The notes below the pieces were generated by a model that was not told where the DNA came from, ran no database searches, and worked only from the letters and a program-made list of their open reading frames with translations. This document shows, one piece after another, positions 30,515 to 40,575 of a DNA stretch of 64,000 bases. Source of the stretch: Pararge aegeria (lineage: Eukaryota; Arthropoda; Insecta; Lepidoptera; Nymphalidae); assembly GCF_905163445.1 (NCBI RefSeq), contig NC_053194.1:17154921-17218920 (forward strand), written 5' to 3'. A program made the translations under genes and the position numbers. Each line of letters starts with the position of its first letter. Within the stretch, counting starts at the first letter, position 1.

Positions 30515-30730
30515 GACCTCCCGGGCGCAATGGTAAGCTGTGTAAATTTAAGCAGGTGGTACCAGGTTCAATTTGGGCAATTTAGGAATTAATAAATTCT
30601 AAATTTTCTCTGGTCTAGTCTGGTGGGAGGCTTTGGCCGTGGCTAGTCACCACCCTACAGACAAAGACGTGCCGCTAAGCGATTTAGTGTTTCGGTGCGA
30701 TGTTCCGTTGAAACCGAAAAGGGGTAGGAC
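30515..30730 (+). repeat. SINE-A, plus orientation, with head
   Basis: gacctcccgggcgcaatggt, aagctgtgtaaatttaagca, ggtaccaggttcaatttggg (A box GGGCGCAATGG, mutated B box GGTTCAATTT), aattctaaattttctctggt, ctggtgggaggctttggccg, accaccctacagacaaagac, gtgccgctaagcgatttagt and gttgaaaccgaaaaggggta. It is truncated before the tail. Confidence 0.75.
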
Positions 30731-30789
30731 CACCTTGTTCAAATATCATTTAATATATTGGAAAGTAAAGTAAGTAAGGAAAGGAAATA

Positions 30790-31062
30790 AGCGATGATAG
30801 CCCATGGGTAGGACTTTGACATCACTTTCGGGGGGCGGGGACCGAGCTAACTTTTTTAAGTTACGTGCGTTATCACTTGTTTTAACGGTGAAGGAAAACA
30901 TCGTGAGGAAACCTGCGCGGCTGAGATTTCTCCATAATGTTCTCAAGGGTAATATTTTTAAGCAATAACCCCATAATAGTAGTCCACCAATCTGCACTGG
31001 GCCAGCGTGGTGGACTACGCCCTCAGTGGGCCGATAACGGGTTAATATGATGATGATGATAT
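30790..31062 (+). repeat. SINE-B with internal insertion
   Basis: gcgatgatagcccatgggta (A-box side), a damaged B box (gggaccgagctaac), then aacggtgaaggaaaacatcg, tgaggaaacctgcgcggctg, agatttctccataatgttct, about 25 extra bases (aatatttttaagcaataacc), agtccaccaatctgcactgg and a tail of atgatgatgat. Confidence 0.75.
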
Positions 31063-31221
31063 TGGAAAGAAGCGTTCGTTACTTAGCGGAATTCAATTAT
31101 ATACATTTCGCTTAATTTGATATACTCCGTGATAACAGTAGAATCTTCGAGATGTAATTTATTATTTCGTCATACTTAACACTCTTCACTAAACCGATCT
31201 TTTACAATATTAAACTAGCCT

Positions 31222-31400
31222 AAGGAATTATTATTTGTGAAGTCAACACCTCCTGAGGTTTGCTCCAAGGAAGCCAAACGTGAGTCAAAGTAAGTACACT
31301 GCGGAAAATTTGTTTGTTTTGGAGTATAAAGATTAAAGGAAATTATAAATAAAACCGTACAAATTCTGCTTATCGCGGATTTGAATGGAAATTTGCAAGA
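31222..31400 (+). repeat. Repeat-F copy
   Basis: attatttgtgaagtcaacac, ctcctgaggtttgctcc, gagtcaaagtaagtacactg, cggaaaatttgtttgttttg, gagtataaagattaaag and aattctgcttatcgcgga. More diverged than the others. Confidence 0.6.
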
Positions 31401-32133
31401 ATAGACGTGCACGCCTACTTGACTATATTAATCTTTGACTAAACTTATAAGAACTTCTAAATTAATTTTTCTGGGAAATATAAGTCGTAATATAAGTCGT
31501 GTGTAACGTACCCTGGCAGCGTTCAACAACATAGTTTCAGGTATATGATGGGTGGTAGTAGCTGTATCTCCCAGAGCCACTCCGAGGAATATTTAGGAAT
31601 TGTTCCCCTACATAGTACTCCTTGCAGGAATGGAGATACACACGCGAAGATACAACGACCCTGTTAATAAGTTTATATAACTAGTAACAAATGAGAACGC
31701 ACCTCTACATAACTTTGTTCAATTGACAGTAGTAATGTATATGGCGAAAATACTCTAAAATATATTTTAAATAAATTCTACATTAAAAAAGTAATCGTAT
31801 ACTCTCTATACCCACGGATAGTATTATTTACGTAAACACATAGTCTCTACAGAAGGTCACCTACAAAATACAAAAATGATGAAAATAATTTTTATATTTC
31901 GCCCATAAGCCGTGTGTATTTTGAGTATTTCGGGCTCTTTGTTCTGCCAGGTGCGTGTCACGAGTTGAAGAAAAAAACGATTTCGTATGAAAAAATATAT
32001 GAAAAAGGGCTCTGTTACAAATATAGGTAAGTTTTATAAACAATAACATATTAAATGTATGAAGTCCGCGTAGGTGTTTATAATACAAGTGCGCCGAAAC
32101 TAAGACCTGGATAGGGGCACCAAGAAGTTTGCC
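31401..32133. other. No recognised feature
   Basis: AT-rich; no gene, no recognised repeat. Confidence 0.3.
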
Positions 32134-32436
32134 ATCATCATCATATCAACCCATTGTCGGCCGACTGCAGAGCACTGGTCTCATCATACAAGGCCGTAGT
32201 CCGCCAGGCTGGCCCAGTGCGGATTGGTGGGCTTCACACTCCTTTGAGAACATTATGGAGAACTCTCATGCATGCAGGTATCCTTACGATGTTTTCCTTC
32301 ACCGTTGAAGAAAGTGATATTTTAATTACTCAAAAAAAAACGCACATAACTTAGAAAAGTTACATTTGCGTGCTGGGTATCGAACTGGACCCCCGAAAGT
32401 CAAGTCGAGCTCCCTCCCAATGGGTTATCACCGTTT
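32134..32436 (-). repeat. SINE-B, complete, minus
   Basis: catcatcatatcaacccatt, gtcggccgactgcagagcac, ggctggcccagtgcggattg, aacattatggagaactctca, gatgttttccttcaccgttg, cgcacataacttagaaaagt, ggtatcgaactggacccccg and caatgggttatcaccg. It faces the plus copy at 32540 head to head, about 100 bp apart. Confidence 0.82.
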
Positions 32437-32539
32437 CTTAGAAGTTTGTCATAATCACAATTAAATCAACCAATGGCGGCCCACTTCTGGATTTAGGGAG
32501 CCTTCTGAAATTTTGTAGTTTTGTGTGGATGATATGAGG

Positions 32540-32795
32540 CGAGGATGGCCCAGTCGGTGGGAATACGACTTCACTTTCGAAGGGAGTTCGTATCCCAGCA
32601 CGCACCTCTAACTTTATTATGTGCGTTTTCGGCAATTAAAATATCACTTGCTTTAACGGTGAAGGAAAACATCGTGAGGAAACCTGCATGCCTCAGAGTT
32701 CTCCATAATGTTCTCAAAGACATGAAGTCCACTAATCCGCACTCGGCCAGCATTTTGGACTACGGCCTAAACCCTTCTTATTCTGTGAGTAGACC
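32540..32795 (+). repeat. SINE-B, plus
   Basis: cgaggatggcccagtcggtg, ggagttcgtatcccagcacg, cacttgctttaacggtgaag, gaaaacatcgtgaggaaacc, agttctccataatgttctca and ccactaatccgcactcggcc. It ends at ttctgtgagtagacc without the ATG tail. Confidence 0.78.
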
Positions 32796-33477
32796 GGTAG
32801 GTAGGTTGAAGATGAATCTTCCCCGCCGGGAATCGAACTTGGGATCTGCCACTTATAAAACTGCAATGCTCACTTCCTTCGCCAGGAAAGTCGACGTAAC
32901 AAGTATTTGAAATTCAGATGTCTCTTCATTTCATAGTTTCAACAAAAAAATTATCTTGAAAATATCAGGTTTGTGTAGTCTTTAATCTTTTTTTGAGAAG
33001 AACTTTTATTTCCAACGTTATTACTTAGTAACGGGTTGTGGGAGACCTAATCCCAGGCCACAGATGCAATCTCTGGCACTCAAGAGAGATTACTTAAGGA
33101 GAAACGGGAAAATAGCTTTTTGCAGACTACTCTCATTATTTCAAAAAGGAAACTGGTTTTTCTGAAAGTAATCCTCCTGACACGGGCTTTAGACTAACTG
33201 GCTCATAAAACATCTGCTTTGCAATCTAAATGATTCGGGTTCATTTCACAGTTAGGGTTTTTTTTTCATAGTTAGAATTGTTTAGAGAAACAGAGCATCG
33301 CATGCACGTCCTGCAACATGCCGCCCTGTGTCCATCAATTTAAGGCGTAGGTTGTAAGTCTGTAATTACACCGGTAACCACGCCCATCAGCCCGGAACAA
33401 ACGATTGTAAAAATTCTTCTTGGCTGCACAAATAAACATGGCGATAGTACTACCCCGGACAAGCTCTGTCACAAAAA
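32796..33477. other. No gene; a possible SINE-A-like scrap near 32818
   Basis: Just after SINE-B, cccgccgggaatcgaacttg resembles the B-box side of a SINE head on the minus strand, but the body is missing. The remainder is unrecognised. Confidence 0.3.
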
Positions 33478-33733
33478 TAAATAAATATACTACGACAATA
33501 CACACATCGCCATCTAGCCCCAAAGTAAGCGTAGCTTGTGTTATGGGTACTAAGATGACTGATGAAAATTTTTTTATGAATAATAATACACATAAATACT
33601 TATCATATACAGATAAACACCCAGACACTGAAAAACATTCATGTCATCTCATAAACATTTTCCAGTTGTGGGAATCGAACCCACGACCTTGGACTCAAAA
33701 AGCAGGGTCGCTACCCACTGCGCCACTCGTCCG
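33478..33733 (-). repeat. SINE-C, complete, minus
   Basis: A TTTA-type tail, tactacgacaatacacacat, cgccatctagccccaaagta, agcgtagcttgtgttatggg, cacccagacactgaaaaaca, ttgtgggaatcgaacccacg and agcagggtcgctacccactg, ending cgccactcgtccg. Both Pol III boxes are intact on the minus strand. Confidence 0.88.
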
Positions 33734-33801
33734 TCATCTCCAAAAAGCTCCACTACTACAAATTTAGGTTCTAAATATTGTTGTACAATAGAATTGAATA
33801 A

Positions 33802-33928
33802 AGCGGTAACAGCATAGTGGTTAGGACTACGATCTTACTTCCGAGGGGACCGCGTTCGATCTCCAAACGCTTCACGCAATTTTCGAAGTGATGTTCGTTT
33901 TGTGCAATGTAAAAATATTACTTGCTTT
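33802..33928 (+). repeat. SINE-B head, left part of an interrupted copy
   Basis: aaagcggtaacagcatagtg, gttaggactacgatcttact, gcgttcgatctccaaacgct, gtgatgttcgttttgtgcaa and aaaatattacttgc. The copy resumes at 34256 with aacagtggaggaaaacatcg. Confidence 0.7.
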
Positions 33929-34255
33929 TTTTTCTTGTTTCACTACAAGTTAGCCCTTGACTGCAATCTTAGCTGGAGGTAAGTGATGATACAGTCTAAG
34001 ATGGAAGCGGGCTAAGTTGCTAACCTGTCAGGAAGCGTGGTAGCCAGATCCCTAATCGGATTCTACGCGATATCGCACCGGAACACTAAATCGCTTAGAG
34101 GCACGTCTGTGTCGGTAGGGTGGTAACTAGCCACGGCTAAACCGAAACCTGACTGCACCAGAGAAAATTCAGAAATTATAAGTTCCCAAATGTCCCAGAC
34201 GGGAAACGAAACCGGGCCTTCTACTTAAATTCACAGTGCCAGGGAGGTCGTCGAA
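33929..34255 (-). mobile_element. SINE-A inserted inside SINE-B
   Basis: A T-run then cactacaagttagcccttga, ctgcaatcttagctggaggt, acagtctaagatggaagcgg, cactaaatcgcttagaggca, cgtctgtgtcggtagggtgg, gaaaattcagaaattataag, gacgggaaacgaaaccgggc and ttcacagtgccagggaggtc. This is the most complete SINE-A in the window. It splits one SINE-B copy, and the T-run marks its 3' end. Confidence 0.8.
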
Positions 34256-34345
34256 CTTAACAGTGGAGGAAAACATCGTGAGGAAACAGAGTTTTTTCAG
34301 AGGCAAGTTAAGTTCACTCATCTGCACTTAGCCAGCGTGGTTCGG
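34256..34345 (+). repeat. SINE-B body, right part of an interrupted copy
   Basis: aacagtggaggaaaacatcg, tgaggaaacagag, agttcactcatctgcactta and gccagcgtggt. It joins naturally to the end of 33802-33928. Confidence 0.65.
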
Positions 34346-34468
34346 CGACCTCCCTCGCGAGCCAAGTGAGATTGCAGTCTCACTCTCAGAATAAAATAAA
34401 ATAAAAAACTATATAAAATTTATCTTTGAAGAAGGTTATCGACTTATTTTTATTTTTGGCTCATTAAA

Positions 34469-34741
34469 GACGGCCGAGTGGCGCAGCGGGCAGCGACCCT
34501 GCTTTCTGAGTCCAAGGCCGTGGGTTCGATTCCCACAACTGGAAAATGTTTGTGTGATGAACATGAATGGTTTTCAGTGTCTGGGTGTTTATCTGTATAT
34601 TATAAGTATTTATGTGTATTATATTCATATACAAATATTCATCAGCTATATAAGTACCCATAACACAAGCTACGCTTACTTTGGGGCTAGATGGTGATGT
34701 GTGTATTGTCGTAGTATATTTATTATTATTATTATTATTAA
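34469..34741 (+). repeat. SINE-C, complete
   Basis: gacggccgagtggcgcagcg, gccgtgggttcgattcccac, aactggaaaatgtttgtgtg, cataacacaagctacgctta, ctttggggctagatggtgat, gtgtgtattgtcgtagtata and an (ATT)n tail. A box TGGCGCAGCGGG and B box GGTTCGATTCC are intact. Confidence 0.9.
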
Positions 34742-35401
34742 AGTCCAACCGATACTGGATTTTGTGGGACAAGTAAAACAAAAGGTTGACGTTGGGACTT
34801 ATAAAGAGGTGAAATACGACAAGAATTCAGCTCTTAAGTTAAAAAGAATGAAGAAGTGCTAACAAAACATCTGCCAGCGAGTATTCCCTCATCGATAGTA
34901 CTTTACTAGTTAATTCTATTTGTATTGGTTTATTAGTTAGCTTTGGGTATAGTCTATACTTTCTATTTGTCCTGCGAGTTTATTCAGTTAGCTGTGAACT
35001 TTACAAGCGAGCCGGGTAAATAACGCCGCCCTAGATAAGTAAGCCGTCGCACGGATAAATAAAAAAAAAAAATAAATACTTTTGCACTTTTCAAACTCGT
35101 TTCGGTTATGGCTAGGCGATAAGACAAAGTCCATTTTTATGCACGTGTGCAAACAAATTAATCCGTTATAATCGCGGTCAAAGAACGCGGGTGCAATATT
35201 ATTTCAGCAAATAGCTTAGCTAGCTATCAAAGACGTATCCGCTTCCTTAATGGTCATCATAGATAAGGGAATTCCCAGTCCCCGTGCTCGTATTGCATTG
35301 GACCACTGGAATGGCTTTTTAAATTGCTCAGCATTATTGCTTCATTACATCTACAATATTGCACGCTCTATTGCCATTTTCTAAAATATGATGATAAATA
35401 A
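34742..35401. other. No recognised feature
   Basis: No gene. The A-rich stretch at 35060 and the flanking sequence match nothing I recognise. Confidence 0.3.
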
Positions 35402-35727
35402 AATCAAATCAAATCCTTTTATTTGCATAAAACATTGTAGGTATACATGTTTAGTCATAATATATGACATGCAAATCTTAATTTAAACAAATTCATTTAT
35501 GTAATAATTAAAAGACATCAAAATAAACAAAATCTTAATAATCAAAATAATCAGCTGAATATAATAAAATTTCATTAATTTTACTGTATGGAATAATAAA
35601 CATGAGATGTCAATTAAAAAATAACTAAACTAATAATTATATTTTATTATCCAAGAACTCCCTTACCGAGTAATAGCATTTATCAACTAACCAGTCACGT
35701 AATTTTGCCTTGAATTTCAAAAATGGC
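35402..35727 (-). pseudogene. LINE 3' end with C-terminal codons (third LINE type)
   Basis: On the minus strand one frame reads PFLKFKAKLRDWLVDKCYYS followed by VREFLDNK and then a stop codon region near 35646. The pattern K-x-x-L-x-x-W/F-L-x-x-K-x-Y-Y-S-x-x-(E/D)-(F/Y)-L is the shared C-terminus of LINE-D and LINE-E proteins. A ~240-bp untranslated tail follows, ending in (AAATC)n (aaatcaaatcaaatcctttt). Only the extreme C-terminus is present. Confidence 0.7.
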
Positions 35728-36143
35728 AAATTCAAATTCAAATTCAAATTCATTTATTTCAAGTAGGCCTACTTTATAAGCTCTTTTGAAACGTCAAGTA
35801 TGTATGTTTGTGTGACTCTACCACCGGTTCGGAAAGCAGATTCTACCGAGAAGAGCCGGCAAGAAACTCAGTAGTTGCTCTTTTCCAACATCAACATTTA
35901 CAATCATTTTGCTATCTTGCGGGAGATGAGAGCGAGGCTGGCCGCTTCCATTCTACCTTGTCATTGAGGAATTCATCAAATGTATAGTAACCTCGCTGTA
36001 CTAGATGCGTTTTTACACATTTTTTAAATGTATGCATTGGTAGGTCAAGAATTTCCTTAGGAATCATGTTGTAAAAGCGTATACTCAACCCCACAAAGGA
36101 GTTCTGCACCTTTCGCAGACGATATGCAGATCTTTAATAGCTA
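35728..36143 (-). pseudogene. LINE-E 3' end with C-terminal codons
   Basis: The minus-strand frame 35912-36109 reads SIRFYNMIPKEILDLPMHTF, then KKCVKTHLVQRGYYTFDEFL, then NDKVEWKRPASLSSPAR. The same ending is on the plus strand at 48060. The untranslated part contains accaccggttcggaaagcag, attctaccgagaagagccgg, caagaaactcagtagttgct and an (AAATTC)n tail. It is 5' truncated and abuts a plus-oriented LINE-D fragment. Confidence 0.8.
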
Positions 36144-36144
36144 G

Positions 36145-36470
36145 TCATATGGAATTTTACTTTGGGGTAATGCTACTGTTATTAGCACTATTTTCGTGCT
36201 GCAGAAGAGGGCTGTTCGTTCTATCTACAAAATGGGTCCGAGAGAGTCATTGAGAGATAAATTTAAAGATTTTAAAATAATGACAGTGTATAGTCAGTAC
36301 ATATTAGAAAATTTAATGTACGTTCATAAAAACATTTCCAAATTTAAGAAAAAATGTGACTGCAATAATTTAAACATTAGAAGTAAGAATAATATTATTA
36401 CAATTCTACAATAAACTACCAATTGACATCTTCGAGATTCTTCGAGATCTATTCAAAATTTATTGACTCA
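36145..36470 (+). pseudogene. LINE-D coding fragment with internal deletion
   Basis: agtcatatggaattttactt, then a frame reading VLQKRAVRSIYKMGPRESLR, DKFKDFKIMTVYSQYILENL and onward to NIRSKNN. It is almost identical to 21466-21716. Between 36393 and 36402 about 70 bp present in the 21.7-kb copy are missing, after which caattctacaataaactacc resumes. The fragment ends with a duplicated ttcgagat word near 36435. Confidence 0.8.
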
Positions 36471-36935
36471 TAAATAAATGAACAGATTTTTACTGTAGTT
36501 TGTTAGAAAAATGTTTATTATAATATAATTTTCAGTCCCGCTGAAAATAACCAGTTGTTTGGTTCGGATAAGCTGGATGCCTATTTTGAAAAACATCGAA
36601 AAACCTTTCAGAATATTGTACGGGGGCTTATAGATGAAATTGGTTTCGATAATATTATCTTGCAAACTTAAGTTGTGGAAGAATGGAAAGCTTTTTCTAA
36701 TACTTTGTAACGAGTAAAAATGAAAATGAAAAAATTAAAAATTATTTATTGTGGCAACATGATTACATTTAGTAATACACAAACAAAAAGTATGGACGGT
36801 CTCTGCTGCCTAATTTAGGTAACCCTGTGCTATAGGCATCAGCGACCTACCCTCCTTAATATAGATTAAGTACTAAAATAACAAAATCAGTGCATTCTTA
36901 GTTAACTAATTTACTTTATGTGTATATGTGATTGC
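36471..36935. other. No recognised feature
   Basis: AT-rich, nothing recognised. The minus frame 36468-36665 has no domain. Confidence 0.3.
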
Positions 36936-37022
36936 GTGAGTGCGAGTATGTGAGTGTGGAGTGTGTGTGTGACGTATGTGTGTGTGTGTGTGTGTGGCGT
37001 GTGTGTGTGAGTGTGTGTGATT
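36936..37022 (+). repeat. (GT)n-rich microsatellite
   Basis: gtgattgcgtgagtgcgagt leads into gtgtgtgtgtgtgtgtggcg and gtgtgtgtgagtgtgtgtga, an impure GT tract of about 85 bp. Confidence 0.9.
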
Positions 37023-37422
37023 GCCTTAATATAAATCCAACAACATTATTCAGTGAATATCACTAGTAGATTTGACTTTGCGAAACCCGAATTGGTTACA
37101 AGATAAGAATATTGGGAGTTTAAAAACTTACGACGTAAGCTATTTATAGCAATCCAGGAATATATAAAAAACTTTATCATTATCAGCCCTCCCTACTGTT
37201 TCAGTGCCAGTTTTGAGATCGACTTCGAGGCTATATAGTTTGGATTCTCTACCTTGTTACCACGAGATACGTGTGAATTTACGTTGGGCAAGGACGGTCT
37301 AGTCGTAAGCATGTAGCAACTACGTCAGGTCTAAACATTTTCTCAAGAATTTGCAGTACCAGAGATATAGAAAATTGGCCGTGACAACCCCCGCGCCTCA
37401 CTTACTTTTGATAATAGTCGCT
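37023..37422. other. No recognised feature
   Basis: Nothing recognised between the GT tract and the fold-back. Confidence 0.3.
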
Positions 37423-37601
37423 AAAGCCCATCAACCCGCATTGGATCAGCGAGGTAGGTTAATGCTCTCAAACTGTCTCTACTATAAGAGCCTGTTCCCA
37501 GCAAAAGAACGTTAAAAGGTTGCTGGGAACAGGCTCTTATAGTAGAGACAGTTTGAGAGCATTAACCTACCTCGCTGATCCAATGCGGGCTGATGGGTTT
37601 T
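37423..37601. repeat. Fold-back: 82-bp arms, 15-nt loop
   Basis: The left arm 37423-37504 and right arm 37520-37601 are reverse complements with two mismatches (positions 37426 and 37434). The loop is 37505-37519 (aagaacgttaaaagg). The arm contains cccgcattggatcagcgagg, a SINE-B-like phrase, and the right arm runs directly into a minus SINE-B. The near-identity of the arms implies a recent inverted duplication or an artefact. Confidence 0.93.
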
Positions 37602-37887
37602 ATCATCATCACCTCATCATATCAACTCATTACCAGCCCACTTCAGGGCACGGGTCTCCTCCCACAGTGAGAAGGGGTTAAGGCCGTAATCCACCACGCT
37701 GGCTCAGTGTGGATTGGCGGACTTCACACACCATTGAGAAAATTATGGAAAACGATAAAAAACTATAAAGATATTTTAATTGCTTAAAACGCACATCACT
37801 TAGAAAAGTTAGGGTGCGTTATTGGATTCAAACTCGCTCCTCCGAAGGTGAAGTGGAAGTCCTGTCCACTGGGCTATCCGCTTCAAA
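37602..37887 (-). repeat. SINE-B, minus
   Basis: catcatcacctcatcatatc, aactcattaccagcccactt, cagggcacgggtctcctccc, taatccaccacgctggctca, gtgtggattggcggacttca, gaaaattatggaaaacgata, acgcacatcacttagaaaag, ggattcaaactcgctcctcc and ccactgggctatccgcttca. Confidence 0.82.
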
Positions 37888-38415
37888 TCAACGTAAAACC
37901 TTAAATCCTAAAGATCTGTAACAACTTAACAAGAATACAAGCATTACAATAATAATATATCTAACTTAATATTCAAGCGAGTACTCTATTATGAAATATC
38001 AAACGGAATCAAAACCAAACCCCCTTTTAAAAAAGTCGCTGCACTTTGTAATTTGTTACTTCCAAAAAGTGGTATATAATTACGGCGATAAAAATCGTAT
38101 ATCTGTAATCGCTTAAATGGCAATAAAGTGACAATTACAAAGAATCACAATGAATCAAATATGAATGTGTAACACGAGATCCATTCAATATTACAATGTC
38201 GGTAGCGCTGTGTAATTTTACACTATTGTGATAGGTGTTAAACGGAATTACGATTCAAGTTGGCATTGGTTTTATTTGAAGGGTCTCAGATGTTAGAGTT
38301 CTTTCAAAATTGCGGCTCGGTTGCAGCACAGTAGTTCGGCGGCTGAATCACTGCCGCTACTCTTATCTGAATTCGTTCTTATAATTTACTTGTTCACATA
38401 CTCGGTGTCTGAACA
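37888..38415. other. No recognised feature
   Basis: AT-rich; nothing recognised. Confidence 0.3.
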
Positions 38416-38562
38416 CTAAAGTCTTCGAACAGTGCGTGTTGCCAGTGATAACCTATAGTGGTAACTGCTGGATCCATGCAGCACAAAACCGTGGAATTTG
38501 GAACTCCCTACAAAAGACCTATGTCCAGCAGTGAACGTCTATCGGTTGATATGATAATATGT
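38416..38562 (+). pseudogene. RTE-type LINE 3' fragment with internal deletion
   Basis: taaagtcttcgaacagtgcg and tgttgccagtgataacctat encode KVFEQCVLPVITY, a phrase I know from RTE-like polymerases. This is joined directly to caaaaccgtggaatttggaa, ctccctacaaaagacctatg, tccagcagtgaacgtctatc and ggttgatatgat, the element's 3' end. A large internal part is therefore missing. The identification is from pattern memory. Confidence 0.55.
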
Positions 38563-38629
38563 ATCTACTTCGTTCGCGTTTTTACAAATCCCGTGGCAAC
38601 CATTGGATTTACTGGAATAAAAAGTATGC

Positions 38630-38880
38630 AAAGTCAAAGTCAAAATTATCTTTATTCAATTAAGCCCATGGATTGCACTTGTGATGCGTACATTAAATGA
38701 GAAATGTGTACATGGTAGTGAGATGATGGCGAAAACCATATTCGTTAAGTTAAAACTAAAGCTTACTTAGAGGTTCCAAACGCGCCCTGGTCTAAGAATA
38801 AAAATAGTCTACAATATACTTAGTCGTGTGTTCTTTTTTTATCACAATCTTAAATTGTCATTTTAAATTATTTTCTATCA
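38630..38880 (-). repeat. LINE-D 3' untranslated region
   Basis: caaagtcaaagtcaaaatta, tctttattcaattaagccca, tgatgcgtacattaaatgag, agtgagatgatggcgaaaac, gaggttccaaacgcgccctg, gtctaagaataaaa and tttttatcacaatcttaaat. Confidence 0.78.
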
Positions 38881-38959
38881 TTTATTGATTTTAATTTTTT
38901 CAAAAATTCTTAACATTAACCTTAATTATAATAAAAAGAACACTATTAAAAATTTATAA

Positions 38960-39196
38960 AAAAAAAAACATCCACCCTCCGCATGCGGGGCTCCGACTGC
39001 GCCCTAGCAACAGGCGGTCAGGGCTTAGAGTGAGGAACCTCCTCACAGTAGGTTCGCGCCGTTTCAAGGCCTTCTGAATCCGACCCTTGATCCAACAACC
39101 AAGCGAGAGCTTCTTAAGATGTTGATCGAAGCTTTTCGCGAGAAGACCATTGACTAAAACGATGACATATTTCATTGATATTTGATTGCCTGTCAT
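38960..39196. other. Unidentified GC-richer block
   Basis: catccaccctccgcatgcgg, ggctccgactgcgccctagc, aacaggcggtcagggcttag and aggaacctcctcacagtagg stand out by composition. A minus-strand frame runs to 80 codons with an Arg-rich end but no domain. It may be part of an element 5' region. I cannot identify it. Confidence 0.3.
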
Positions 39197-39502
39197 ATTA
39201 TAATACCCCGAATAAGTTAAGTGCTAATCTTAAAGACTGCTTCATCACTTACAACTTTGTAACTTCTAGTAGTATAAAAGAAACTCAAAAAATTGCTGCG
39301 TTGACAAAGTCGCCCATAACTGCTCATCGTAAATTATAATTACACTCTATTATAACAATTACCACTCCGAGAAATAAAAACAACAATGCCTCACATTTAT
39401 TACAATTAAAATCATAAAGCCGAGTGAAAAGTCATTCATGCTTTATTACTACGCCGAGAGATTTAAAACCTTGTGCATAATGCAGGTGCGGTTTCGTCGT
39501 AC
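39197..39502. other. No recognised feature
   Basis: AT-rich flank of the minisatellite. Confidence 0.3.
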
Positions 39503-39825
39503 TCTAATTAAATGAGAGTAACTATAGTAACTATATTTTTGTGTTTAAAATATTGCTAGATAAATAAAAAGTATGTCTATTCAAATTAAATTAGAGTTAA
39601 ATTATGTATCTATTTATATTTGTGTGTTTAAAAGTTTGCTCGATAAATAAAAAGTATTTCTATTCAAATTAAATGAGAGTTGCAATATGTAGCTAATTAT
39701 ATTGGTGTGTTTAAAAATTTGCTCGAGTAATGATAAGTATGTCTATTCAAATTAAATGAGAGTTACAATATGTTTCTATTTATATTTGTGCGTTTAAATT
39801 TTGCTCGATAAATGATAAGTAGATA
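39503..39825 (+). repeat. Minisatellite, ~80-bp unit, about four copies
   Basis: The word aattaaatgagag (once aattaaattagag) recurs at about 39506, 39584, 39667 and 39750, giving periods of 78, 83 and 83 bp. Each unit continues ttac.atatgt.tctatttatat, ttgtgtgtttaaaa, tttgctcgataaat.ataagt and atgtctattcaa. Units differ by substitutions and short indels. Confidence 0.88.
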
Positions 39826-39892
39826 TGCATATATCAGAGAACTAAGAATTACAGAAACCATCTCCAATTTTTCAAGTTATTTGCGTTTTTAG

Positions 39893-39975
39893 TTGAGAGT
39901 TCTCCATAATGTTCGCAAAGGTGTGTGGATTCCACCAATTCGCACTGGGCCAGCGTGATGGACTATGTATAGGAT
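39893..39975 (+). repeat. SINE-B internal fragment
   Basis: gagagttctccataatgttc, gcaaaggtgtgtggattcca, ccaattcgcactgggccagc and gtgatggacta. Both ends are missing; a small aggatatggactatgtat duplication follows. Confidence 0.65.
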
Positions 39976-40012
39976 ATGGACTATGTATTGGATGTATTGG
40001 ATTGACTTAAAA

Positions 40013-40230
40013 ATTATTCATTGTAAAGTCAACATCTCCTAAGGATGCTCCGGTTTTGGAGCGAAACGTGCGTAGAGGGTACATTGTCGAGGATCTGTTT
40101 GGTGTGGAGTATACGGATTGAAGTAATTATAAATTACACCATAGAGATTCTGTTGCTGTTCGCGGAGTATAGCAAATTAAAGCTTAATTAAATTAAATAA
40201 ATTTTCTTAAATTTTCATAATATATGATGG
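40013..40230 (+). repeat. Repeat-F, most complete copy
   Basis: aaaaattattcattgtaaag, tcaacatctcctaaggatgc, tccggttttggagcgaaacg, tgcgtagagggtacattgtc, gaggatctgtttggtgtgga, gtatacggattgaagtaatt, acaccatagagattctgttg, gttcgcggagtatagcaaat and taaagcttaatt, ending in attttcataatatatgatgg. Confidence 0.75.
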
Positions 40231-40243
40231 ACTATGGCCAAAA

Positions 40244-40375
40244 CCCCTTCACCCCCCGACCTTTAGTCCACTGCTGGAGTAAAGGTCTCTCCCAGCGGGA
40301 GAGTTGTAAGTAGCAAAGAGCATTCTGTTGCCCATCCTCCGTTTTATTTTTTGTTGCCTAAAGTTGCCTGGTATT
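40244..40375. repeat. Dispersed repeat shared with 58590-58760
   Basis: tagtccactgctggagtaaa, ggtctctcccagcgggagag, gcatt.tgttgcccatcctcc correspond to ctggactaacggcctctccc, aacgggag and gacgctgctgcccgctcc at 58590-58760. The class is unknown. Confidence 0.4.
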
Positions 40376-40439
40376 GCTACCCTAAAGAAGTGGAGGACTC
40401 GTATTTAGAAGAAGTGTGACAGCTGTATTTTGATCTACC

Positions 40440-40575
40440 ATTTTATTTACACTGGCGCAGATCGCTGGCTAATCTGTTAGGGGTAAAGCATCCGCAATGT
40501 ATCGTACCGAAACGCTAAATCACTTACCAGCCCGTCCTTGCGGGTAGGTTGATAAGTACTTAGCTCAAAAAATCT
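40440..40575 (-). repeat. Decayed SINE-A fragment
   Basis: atcgctggctaatctgttag, gggtaaagcatccgcaatgt, atcgtaccgaaacgctaaat, cacttaccagcccgtccttg and cgggtaggttgataagta follow the SINE-A minus order. The head is absent. Confidence 0.6.

Noticed and set aside
39503..39825. CRISPR-like array
   Set aside because: The ~80-bp units are repeated throughout with no unique spacers, in an animal genome.
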